Origin: Sarcocystis neurona
Taxonomy: Eukaryota; Apicomplexa; Conoidasida; Eucoccidiorida; Sarcocystidae
Assembly: GCA_000727475.1 (NCBI GenBank)
Contig: KL647318.1
Coordinates: 211,491 to 275,490, forward strand
Reading direction: 5' to 3'
DNA length: 64,000 nucleotides
The position numbers and the translations under genes are program-made. The notes under the pieces were generated by a model. That model was not told the DNA's origin and searched no databases. It saw only the letters and a program-made list of their open reading frames with translations. Shown one piece after another: positions 23,401 to 34,006 of the stretch (positions are counted from its first letter, which is position 1; each line of letters opens with the position of its first letter).

Positions 23401-26400
23401 TCTGCACGTCTACATGCGACCTCCCGCACGCACCCCGAACTTCTCCATCCCCTCGTGCACCGGCAGCCCAGCAGCCGCGGCAGTTCCGCAGCCGCGGCAG
23501 CCCCCGGTCTAGCGCGGCTGGCTCAGACACTCGCCGGCGCCTAGGGAGACACCCGTATATGTACGCGGAGCAGGGAAGTCAATGCATGCACAGACACATG
23601 CCTGTGACTGCAGATATCTACGTGTGTAGACGCCCACACTACGTGCTTCGTCGATGACCGAGCGAAGGGGGCAGCCAGCAGGTGTTGTCTGCAGGGAAGA
23701 AGAGACGCAACGGCCGATGGACCTCCCCTGTCCAGCGCAGCAACGCGCGCATGCGCAGGACTCGAAGGCCTGGACGTGGGCGTGGCCCGTGGAGATGCAT
23801 GCTGACCCACGCACACAGTAGACCTCCACCCCCACCCACCCAGACACACTTGAAGGCCGAGGACAAAGGGACTGTAGATACGCATGCAGAGCCACAAACG
23901 AGAAGGAAACCCAACCCCGTGATCACGGCCTTATACACACACATGTAGACCCAAAGACGTGTATACGCGTGTATACACACATATATATGTACGAGTGTAT
24001 ACGTGTGTATACACACGCTTGTGACGTACGTACACATGAAAGCAGAGTGTATACGTGTGTGTCTGTCTGTAGACACAGACACATACATAGAGACGTGTAC
24101 GAGGGAATATGCGGATATACACGCACACATATCTGCGAGAATATAGAGAGTCCATATATATGTACACGTTATATAGGGAGACACGTAGACAGACAGCTAG
24201 ACATCTACGTATGTCCGCGCCTGAATTGGAGGTCCACATACAAGTCCACGTACAAGTGCAGTTGTGTGTGGGTATATATATACTCCCCCAGCTGTATACC
24301 TCCCTGTGATACTCATACGAGACGCAGGACGCGCATATGTACCGAAGAAGAAGATGTGTGTGTGTGTCTGCTGTACGTGTGCCCCTCGGGGTGTACATAC
24401 ACTCCGAGTGGGGGTGTGTGTGGGTGTGTGTATGCGTGTCCCCACACACGTACGTATGTGCTGGCGCGCATATACCGGCAGCTCAGGAAGGTCTGAAACA
24501 CGTCCCTGCTGCGAACAAATCCAGGAGACGCGTTTGCTGTTGCGGGGAGGGGTCGGGTGCCTCCACGCGTACTTGGCGCTGCATACGTGAGTACACGTAT
24601 ACGTACATATGCAGGAATACATGTCCATATACGCGTACGTCGTCCCCCAGGAGAGGTGGGCGGGGGCACATATATAGGTGTGGGCATGCGTCTTCTACGT
24701 TTTTACGTAGGTACGCCTGTGGCGAATGAATGCAGAGTATACCGCTCCGCGCGGGTGATGAAGACACTCACAGACAGAGGAACAGCTGCAGCATTCGTCT
24801 GCATCTACCGACTCTTCGGCCACACGAAGTGCATGCGTAGTAGATCCACGAAACTTCTTCGCAGTCCCGGACACACACAAACGGGAGCAGGGCGTCGTCC
24901 CCGACCTGTGCAGATCTACCCGTCGACGTGCGTACGACCGGCACATTTGTATGGAAACGTGTGCAGACCCCCTGCTGAATTCACACGTGGAACGCTTCGA
25001 ACAAAAAACGGGCCTTCACCACCTGCGTCACCACCTACACACGTGTGTCCCCCATGCGAGCCTACTACACATACATACCGGTACACACACATATGCGTGG
25101 GTACGTGGAATACGTGCCCCGCCTCAAACAGAGGAACGCGCGCGCCTATACACAGAGTGAGAGGGACACCACCCCCACACACACACAGGGGTACACAGGT
25201 ATGGGTCTATTCGAAGGCAGCACTGCTGCTGCACACACACACGCACAGAAGTGGAAGCCGGCCTCCACATGCATGCAGATACATGCAGGTACGTGAGCAG
25301 GTCCACACGTCGGGGTAGATACGTCCACACATACATACGCATGCGGGGGTCAAAAGAGACGCGTAGGTGCGCGTCTCCTTGACCTGCATATATGCGCAGG
25401 GGTGAAGGAGGAGTGGGTCGTGGACGCGCATGCACATTTGGATGTGCCCGTTTCTGCTGCCCGAGTTCAGCGCATGCAGAGAGATACGCAGCAAGGGTTC
25501 CTTACGTTCATGATCGACTTGATCAACGCGGGGTCGGCCATGCGAGCCACCCCGTTGCTTCGCCGAATCTCCGCGGGAATCTGCTCCAGCGCCATCACTG
25601 CACACGCTCCTGTGCATTTGCATGCGCGCATGCACACAGACACACGCCACCAGAGACGCATGCACACACATACAAATGCATGCATAGACAGACACAGAGA
25701 CGAAGAGACGCAAGACACATCTACCAGCACCTCGGGCCCTTACATGTTGAGAGACAGACACACACGGAAGCGACAGACGGTCCGAGTCGATGCATGTATG
25801 TATACGCATCAGCATGCGCATGCGACTGCCTGTCCATATATACACGGGTGCATGCGTGCATGCGTGGATTCACGCTGTTGCCTCCCCACACCCCGCAAGC
25901 GCTTCTCAGAAGGGGGACGGCGTGACGTCCTTCTTTTCTGCACACACACAAGTAGATGCGCGCCTTCCCAGACCAGCAGCCATCCCTCCCCAGACCAGCA
26001 GCCATCCCTTCCCAGACCAGCAGCCATCCCTTCCCAGACCAGCAGCTATCTCTATATATATATATGTGTGGGCCCTCCGGTCTTCCACCACACGTAAGTG
26101 CATGCATGCACGTGGGGATCACACAGAAGACGTCGCCCTCCCTCATCTCTCCCCGTGCGGGTACCTCGAAACATACGCGCGCATGCGCATGCATCCCCAA
26201 GCAGAGGCGTCCCGCTATATAGACGTGTATGTGTGTATACACACGCTGGGAGCGCGCCCCAGGATATGGAGACGAGACGGCGGCGTCTGTCTTTTGTCGA
26301 GGCTCTTCAGAAACTTCTGCGTTTGCTCTACAGACGGACTTCTGTAGAGAAGAAGGCCACAAAAAAGTCCCCGTGTACGTACACCCCGTCTCGGCGCCCA

Positions 26401-27809
26401 CACGCATTCGCGTGCGACAGCCCCTGCTGCGGCCCCCTACGTCCACGGGGATACACAGAGACAGAGCGACACACCATATAAACACAGGGGGGCACACACA
26501 CATATATATGGACGCCGTGTGCATGCAGCAAAAAGGACCCCTGACTCACGCGCAGCAGGACCCTGCCCGTCTGCGTGATGCGCGGGACGCGCCCAGCCCG
26601 AGGTCCCCCCCTTCGCCTTCGCCCCCGTATAGCGCGCGCATGCAAAAGGGGGGTCGCTGCGAAGCGGTCCGACGCAGGGCAGGGCTGAGGAGGAGACCTC
26701 TCTGCTGTCGCAGCAGCACGTGAGGGCAGACACGTGTTATGGAGATGCCACCTACCCGTCGCCACGGGCACCACCGCATGAACTCCGGCGACGTGCATGC
26801 ATGGGTGGGTACTACTACTGTGGAGTGCTCCTATATGTATGTGCACGTGCATGCGTAGATACTGGCGCTGCCCGAGAGCCGCGCAGGCAGCGAAGGAGGC
26901 GGCTTCTGCAGGAAGCTGCGCGTCGTGCTGTTGTTCTCCATGCTGCAGCCGTATCTCCCTCGACGCCCCACCCAGCGACACAGCAGCAAAGGGCGGGACG
27001 CACAAGCCAGCCACTTATATGTGGATAGACGGGTGCACGCTCTTCTCTTTCCGTATGTACGAATATACGCAGGTGCATGCTCGCATAGAGAGGAGCACAC
27101 ACAGACCCGTCCTCGTTTCTCTGTCCATTCTGCTGTCTATATATATTCGTGCAGATATGGACACACATGCATAGGGAGATACACATGCACACGCACTACT
27201 CTCTCTATATATAACGTGTATATTATAGACGTGCCCAGGGAGACACAGAGACGGGGGTGTATATCTGTCTATGTCTCCGCAGCTCTCTCCCTATACATAT
27301 ATATATACGCATACACACATATACTCATATATATATGTCTACCTACTTGTATGTGTACGCACACACATGCATATGTCCCCAGGCGTGTGCGGGGGTCAAG
27401 ACAGTCGTCCCACGGAGGTGCACAGGCCTGGGGTTCGTTCTGTGCAGTTCCCCCATCTGGCGATGCATGTCTTCCACTGCCCTGCGTCCTGCATGCGGTT
27501 GGGAGGGAAGGTGTTCGTTTTTTAGGGGATGAAAAGCACGGCAGACTCACCCGCTTTCTCGGCAATGCGCGCCTGCTCAGGCGTCGTGACGTCCATAATC
27601 ACCCCGCCTTTCAACATTTCCGCGAGGCCTAACTTTGTCCGCACGGTTGCCCGGCAGCAGCCGCTGCTGCTGCTCTCGCTGCTGCTGTGATTCATAGGGC
27701 CGTTGCCGTGGCAGTTGTTCATGGCGCTCCTGCCGCTTCTGCTTTCACACGTGCCGCTTTGTCGCTCCGGACCGAGCCCCTGCTGCTGCTGCTGCCACTC
27801 ACGCTGCAC
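20476..27809 (-). CDS. PDX1: Pyridoxal 5'-phosphate synthase subunit PDX1 (PdxS/SNZ), 3' end not found
   Basis: Makes pyridoxal phosphate from ribose 5-phosphate, glyceraldehyde 3-phosphate and ammonia supplied by the PDX2 glutaminase. Exons on -: 27809-27551, 25597-25506, 21972-21741, 20786-20476. Conserved blocks: [12 protein letters not shown] (Asp about 73), [24 protein letters not shown] (Schiff-base Lys), [39 protein letters not shown] joined to EAGTGNIV (second catalytic Lys), [18 protein letters not shown], and [11 protein letters not shown]. The frame then meets a donor after AAIVE; the usual 30 or so terminal residues (flexible tail) were not located. The N-terminus carries about 50 extra Gln/Ser-rich residues, and its start is uncertain. 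Intron 3 uses a GC donor (21740-21739). The exon 1/2 junction is abnormal (see findings). Introns 1-3 hold minisatellites and microsatellites. Confidence 0.9.
21280..21490. repeat. TATG/GA microsatellites in PDX1 intron 3
   Basis: TATATG-like runs and GAGAGA tracts (near 21328, 21413 and 21480) lie between PDX1 exons 3 and 4. No coding signal was seen. Confidence 0.6.
22327..22492. repeat. Seven-copy 24-bp minisatellite in PDX1 intron 2
   Basis: Seven head-to-tail units of GAGAGTGGCTGTCGAAGATT followed by CACT, 23-24 bp each, with variants (TTGCTGTCG, GTAGAGTGCT, GACGAGTCACT). Two units carry GTAGAGTGCT in place of GAAGATTCACT. It sits in the 3.5-kb intron between PDX1 exons 2 and 3. The - strand ORF through it is a by-product. 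Confidence 0.92.
23930..24720. repeat. TATACAC/TACG microsatellite block in PDX1 intron 2
   Basis: Degenerate runs of TATACAC, TACGTATA, GTGTGTGT and ACACAC fill this part of the intron. An inverted repeat, CTCGGGGTGTA with TACACTCCGAG, lies at 24385-24408. No exon signal was seen. Confidence 0.7.
25967..26046. repeat. 22-bp tandem repeat in PDX1 intron 1
   Basis: Three full units and one partial unit of CCCAGACCAGCAGCCATCCC plus TT, nearly identical copy to copy. They end at a (TA)n run. The low divergence suggests recent expansion. Confidence 0.9.
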
Positions 27810-28347
27810 CTGCTGCGCTGCGCACGTGCTGCTGCTTCTCTCTGCACGGGACTGCTGCTCCTACGAAGACTCCGCTCTCGAGAACGGGTTGCGACGGACG
27901 TCTGCACGGCTGCCGCCTAACAGGAGAACTGCGGCACACCCCGGACGTCCACGCGCCCTTGCTGCTGCTGCAGAAGCTTCCTTTCTCTATCCACGCTGGG
28001 GACGCTGCTCCCGGTGTTGCTGCTACTGTCGCTCTCTGTTGCTGTCGGTGCTCTCTTCCGCGCTGCTGTCACGGCTGCTGCTGCTGCTCCTTCCGACAGC
28101 CTGGACGCGCTCCTACCTTGCACAGCTGTCAAAGAGCCAAGCAAATCGCTGCTGCCTCATGCTGCAGCTGGGCCGAGCAGCTCCCCCGGTGCAGACCTCG
28201 GCTGTCGAGCGACACGCCCCTGCTGCCCCTGAAAACAGCGGTGCTTCGCTGGGCTGGGGGCGCGTGCTTACGCACAGTTGCCTGGGCAGCTGCTGCCACT
28301 CGTCGAAAAGTCCTCCGTGCATGTAGTCTTGCTGCGACGCTGCCGGC

Positions 28348-28662
28348 GTGTTGCTGCGGCTGCTTCGACGGCAGGAACCGAGGATATGCCAAGAGTGGAC
28401 CTCTCCTTCTTCTCCACGTGAAACGCCTACGCGGCAGATGTCTGTTGCAGCTCATTTACCGGCGCGGGATCCCACAACCCACGCAAATCTTCAGGAATTA
28501 TATATGACAGCGTCGTCACTCTCCTTCGAGGTCTATCGCGTCCTGCTAGATACGCTGGACGTAATTTATGGCGGTCATCGACATGGACAGCGTGCCAGGA
28601 CCGCGGAATTGCTGGGCGGCTCCTATGTTTATGTAGAGCTTGCGTCTACGTTGACTAAGTAG
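28348..28662 (+). CDS. Weak ORF, 104 aa, unrecognised
   Basis: The C-terminal half has a natural-looking composition (SLSFEVYRVLLDTLDVIYGG and GGSYVYVELASTLTK) and ends in TAG. The N-terminal half is Arg/Pro-rich and less convincing. It lies upstream of PDX1 on the opposite strand. No domain was recognised. It could be the last exon of a small gene or a chance ORF. Confidence 0.15.
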   Translation: MLLRLLRRQEPRICQEWTSPSSPRETPTRQMSVAAHLPARDPTTHANLQELYMTASSLSFEVYRVLLDTLDVIYGGHRHGQRARTAELLGGSYVYVELASTLTK

Positions 28663-31593
28663 GAGATGGAAAAGCGCGAAATCAGGCATATTTACCTCGC
28701 CCTATTGACCACGCGTATGCGCATGCAGTCTCCAAAGCTTCGAGTGAGCATCGGCTGGCGGCAAGGGAAGAGACGGGCACGGATGCTGACTGTGTGGACG
28801 ACTTCAAGAGATGTTCTGTTTGATTAAAGTCGCGGGCACGGACACAAAGAGAGAATGGCAGAGATGGCGTCAAACGCAGAACAATTTACTCTCACGCCGT
28901 GCCGCTGCTGGTGTAACGGCTGCTGCTTCCGCGAGCCGACGTCCCTTCTAAGACAGAGGCGGAAAATACGGTACAGCGGCCACATAGGGCGATTGGGAGC
29001 GGTATTCCGCACGCTTCCGTAAACACCACACTCTCGCACACGGTCGCAAACGTATACAGATAGGTGGGTTGTGTACCCGTGAGAAGAGAGAAATCTACTT
29101 ATTCTCGTGCATATATATGTGTATTTCTGTCCGGATGCCTTCGGGATGAGAGCGAGGCCGGGTCAGTGTCTGTAGAACATGCACGGAGACATGCGCAGAC
29201 AGCGACAGACGCGCCTGCAGCAGACACAGGAGCCTAAATATTTGTGGAAATCCTCGCACATGTCCTCCTTCGCACAGGGCGGCGGCACAGGGCAAAACAA
29301 CAGCTCGCAGCAGCAAGAAGAAGAGAAAGAAATGAGAAAGGGGCGGCCAGCAGGAGCGGCAGCGGACAATCCAGAGCCGTAGCGGCAGAGGAGGCCACTC
29401 TACAAGTGCAGAGTAGCAGTGGAGAGCGACAGGTGTGTGGAGCAGCAGCACACAGCAGCAGCAGTGGCGGGGGGCGGTGTAGAGGAGCGGCAGCAGCAGC
29501 AGCGGCAGCAGCAGGGGAGGAGGGGACGCCGGGGTGCACCACCGACGGAGCAGCACCTGGGAGGCGGGCGTCCGGACCTGTGCTGCGGGGTATATATGCA
29601 TGCACACGTATAAGGAGTGGGGTCTAAGGGAAACGAGTATTTGTGCGTGAACGTATATTTGGAGAGGGGGCAAGATTGAGGGGAATTCGCACCTAGAGTG
29701 CAGGAACAAGGAGGGGAATCTCGATGGGGGAATGTGCGCGAGGGTGGGTGAGGTGGGAGAAGTGCGCGCACAACCACACCGGATGACGCACTACGAGCTC
29801 CGTTGTGAGACAAGCCCTCCTCCCACCCGCTCGCGGCTGCTGCAAAGGAGGGGGGCCACGGTGTCTTGATCGCGTCCGCTTTGAAAGAGGAAGGTGCGCA
29901 GCAGTTGCTGCAGCAGCAGCAGCAGCACGCACAGGAGCCATCTGCGTATTGCATGTGTGTGCACGGTCCCTGAGCCGCGAACGAGAACCTGGAGCCGCAC
30001 AGCAGGAACGCCGACAAAGAGGGGACAGGAGGCGTGCAGCGGCTGTATAACAGTATCACCAGGACAGGGAAAAGAGCAGGGGGAAGCAGCAGCACAGCGA
30101 GCGGGTGAGGAGCACAGGCAGCAGCGACAGCGTCCAGAACAGCAGCAGCAGTGTCCGTAGCAGCAAAGCAGATGCAGGGGGAAACAAGGTCTAGTAGTTG
30201 AGAAAAAAGAGCGCACGAGACCGCCAGGGGGGTACAGGACCGACGGCGTCCGGCCGCCCGCAGAGCAAAAACAGCCGCAGCAGCACAGAGAGCGACACGC
30301 GACAACAGCACACAGGCGAAAGCAGCATGACAGCAGCAGAAGAGAAGGCGCGGTGCGGTGTGTGTATCGCAGGGCTGAGAAACTGAGAAGGCCACGAAAG
30401 ACGGCATCACCAGTGGAACAGCACCAGCAATACCATCGCTAAACACCTTCGCAGGATTAGCAGCAGTTGTAGCCGCAGTAGCGGCTGCGCTAGACGCAGC
30501 AGCCTCGGCAGCGCCGTCGGCGGCAGTGTGGATACATTAGAGGGCACAAAGAGCAGTGCAATAGCACAGTGAGGGAAAAAGGGGCGTGAGGACAAAGAGC
30601 GGAACGCTTTCTGCAACAAGCATACAATAGATGGCACCTTCATGGTGAACTCGCTGCTGCAGCTGCTGAAACTGCTTCTCCTGCACTTGCAGCGTTTGGT
30701 TCTACCATCATTCCTGTGGTGTACTTTCTGTTGTTGCTGCGACTGCTGCTATCGCAGTGAGACTGACTGTTCGTGCAAGAGGTGCCTCTACCGTCGCTGC
30801 TGTGTCTTCCCCCTAGTCGTGTTACCATTCCTCCTCGCCCAGGCCCTGCCGCAGTGCCTCCAACTGTGCTGTCTGCACCCGCGCTGTTGCTACTGCTTCT
30901 CAGGCCGCAAGAGGGCCTGTTGTTGCGGCTGTCTCTGCCGCTGCTGGTGCCCTTGAGTTGACTCGTTCTGTGCTGCTGCTGCTGCTGCTTTGAGACAGCT
31001 GCGTGGCCATTGTTTCTGCTGCTGTATCAGCGACTGTTGCCTCTGCTCCGCTACATGCGCTGCTTCAGCTGCGCTGCTGTTGCCGTGGTTGCTGCTTCCG
31101 GATCCACTGCGGCTGCTCCTGCTGACTGTGGCGCTGCCGTTACGAATTCTCGCTCTCGAGATCTTGCTTCTGCCGCAGATGCGTCTACTACGTCTACTAT
31201 AACCCTGCAGCTACTCTCGCCAGCTCCGGCTCTGCTGCCACTGCTGCTCATGTATCTGCTGCAGCCGCTGCCTCTTCTCTTGCCCGAGCTGGTCCTGCCG
31301 TCTCTGCCGCTCGAGCTGCTCCAGATGGCAGTCAAGACGCGTGCGGAATGAGCGAAACTGGACTCAGCTAACACTTTGTGGAGGAGTGAGAAGAGGTGTC
31401 GTTTGAAATCGGCATTTAATGTAGACCACTTTAACCCTGCTTTCCGTACACCGCGGCTGTACTGCTGTTTCAGCACAGCTGCGGTTGCTGCGCATTTTCC
31501 TTATCCAGATACACACAAACGCGAGTTATCGCTCACGAATCAGTCGCTTTGGTGCATTCCTCTCCCTACAAAGAATTGTGTGTATCTCTTCAG

Positions 31594-31770
31594 GTCTGCT
31601 ACAGCGTACCTGCTACTGATCAGTTTGTCTACCGTGTCTACACGTTGAAGGCAAACACAAAGACATGCAGTGACATCGTTGACAGCTGTAGAATGCGATG
31701 CAGCGTGTATAAAGAGACTGTAGATGGACTACAGGGAGGTCCGTTACCCGCCGATACTTTCGCTACCTAA
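31594..31770 (+). CDS. Candidate terminal exon, cysteine-containing, unrecognised
   Basis: A pyrimidine-rich tract ending in TCTCTTCAG at 31593 precedes a 58-codon frame with stop TAA at 31768-31770. The peptide starts VCYSVPATDQFVYRVYTLKA and contains TCSDIVDSCRMRCSVYKE, so it has four cysteines. A second plausible acceptor (TTTCAGCACAG) lies about 110 bp upstream. Small secreted Cys-containing proteins are common in coccidia, but no family can be assigned. Upstream exons were not identified. Confidence 0.2.
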   Translation, partial: VCYSVPATDQFVYRVYTLKANTKTCSDIVDSCRMRCSVYKETVDGLQGGPLPADTFAT

Positions 31771-34006
31771 CCCAGATTATCAACAGTTTCCCAAGACTTA
31801 GAAGAACAACCATACTCGTACGCCGGACGCTTGTCATTGGCTGCAGCGACTCACCATGACCTTCATACCCGTTTACACACCTTTTAAAATCTTTGTATCC
31901 ACGTGCTACTACGTTAGCACCTGCCGTGGCGTGCCCGTGCTCACAGCAGGCCGATGTGCAAGTGATTATATGCGTGAGGAGTGGGCGCAGCAGCTACAGC
32001 CTTTTGTGAATAAGTTCTTGCGTATATAGAAACAACCCTATGTGTATCTGATGAAGCGGCGCAGCGCGTAGGAAGCAGCACACCTTACGCATGTGGTAGC
32101 TCAACTGTGTGTCTGCGAACATATCGAGATGGAGCGTAAGAAGACGCATGTTGTAAAAGCAGAGGCTCCAGGGCGTTCACCTCAGCGTCGCACGTTACAC
32201 TGCTCACTACCGCGGAAATACTTGAGGACAGGGACGACTGTTGCAAGTGCTTGGCAGTGGTAGCGGGAGCAGCAGCATCAGTTTCAGCCTTGTCAGCGGC
32301 AACAGCCGCAGCAGGGCGGCACGAGGAGGGGGCCGCAGCAAGCAGCAGGAGAGCAGCTGCAGCAGTATCGCGTCAGCAGCAGAAACACTTCTAGCCGAGC
32401 AGAATCCGCGTCCGTGTGTTGTTTGTCTTGTGTCCCACACAAGATTCAATCCCTCTGTATATATCGTCCAAAGTACACGCGTGTTGCATGCCACCTGTGC
32501 CACCGCTCTGCTACAAAGGCGTACACGTGACACGCTGCACGTAATTGCAGCAAATCATCCAGACGCGTTGTAATATCATGTATATATATATATGTATGTG
32601 CGTATGTTGTTTCAGCAGCCGGTGTGCGATTGCAAACATTTTGACAGATACACATACACATATATATATATATATATATATGTGTAGATGTGGACGCATC
32701 TGAATGAAGGTCGGTTGGCCGTCACCCGATCAACGCTGTCCTTCTGCGAAGACACCAAGAAGGGAGCAAGTCCGGCGAAATTGATGTCGGTGCCTATTTT
32801 ATTCATGGTTGTGTGCCCCTGGAGTGTTGCTGGTGTTCGTCTTCGTGTGTGGATCTACACGTACAGTTTCTCCGTACGTGGCTTCGTACAAGCTGTGGAT
32901 GCACGTGGTACACATCGCGTCGAAAAACACTGCCGCACAGAGCTTGGTCAACGTTTACCCAGTTGAGGCGCCCGTCCTCAGCTGCAGTTGTGTGCACTTC
33001 ATCCGTCAAGATGCCGTTAACAGAGGCGTCTTCTCCTACTGCTTCCTAGTGTCTCACAGAGACTTCTAAATGTGAGAATTTGCGGAGTTGTAGGAGCTGT
33101 CACAACAGCAGCTACAAGTAACGGCCACGGCGACAGTAAGATTGGCCTGCTCACATCTGGCGACGCGTGGTTGGCGCGCGGCCCAGGGGGGAGATATACC
33201 GGGAGTCCCGCGCAGCTGTGCAGGTAGGCAGGCGCGTGTCTCCGTAGACACGCATGCAAACACGTGTGTGTGCCCCAATACACACATACACATAGACAAA
33301 TGTATACGTAAAGAGAGAGACACAGAAGAGAAGGGCGCGCCAGGTGTGTCCCCTTACTTTCCAAGTGCAGCAGCGTCCTCCATATACGTTGTGCATACAC
33401 ACGTACACGCAGAGCAGAAATGACGCATTGCACTACTAATCCTCGATTAGATCCTCCTGGAACTGCGCAATACACTGCAAACGTCGGTCCACACATGTAA
33501 AGATAAGGACAGTGAAATGGAGAGACGGACCCTTTCAATATCCGTTGTCCTCCTCCCCGTCCAAAATCCTTTCGATTCAACTACCACACACGCGCAACGC
33601 AGCACCGTCTCCTCTACAAAATGATACACGTCTTCACCCCACCCCCTTCCTGCGTGCGTGTACACATAAACGTGTGCATGTGTGTATTTCTGCGTGTGTG
33701 GGTCCACATGAATAGAAGTCAGAATTCCTTCCCAAATCGCCGTGGACAGCGTCACTTCTTCCCTGCGTGTCAGCCGCCCTCTCGGAAGAAGCATGGGCAC
33801 AGAGTTATTACGCATCCACGCAGGCACATCAATCTATACAGAGGTAGACATATACACATATATTCACACACACAAACATATATGCATGGATGCGTGGACC
33901 ACGACACACGCATGCAGGAAGACACGTGTGGAATTGATCCGCTCGTCTGTCCCCAGGAAACACTCGCGGCTTCTCAAGTGAACTGCTGGGGAGAAGCGGT
34001 GCTGCT

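Larger units (their letters stand above)
27810..34006. other. Intergenic region between PDX1 5' end and RFC 3' end
   Basis: 27.64-28.35 kb is CTG-rich on + (CAG on the PDX1 sense strand) and may hold more PDX1 5' sequence. 29.25-30.5 kb is CAG-rich on +. 30.64-31.35 kb is CTG-rich on +. 31.35-33.0 kb and 33.4-34.0 kb are not dominated by triplet repeats; (TA)n tracts lie near 32577-32592 and 32661-32680. Two weak ORFs (28348-28662 and 31594-31770) are listed separately. No protein family was recognised. Confidence 0.5.
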
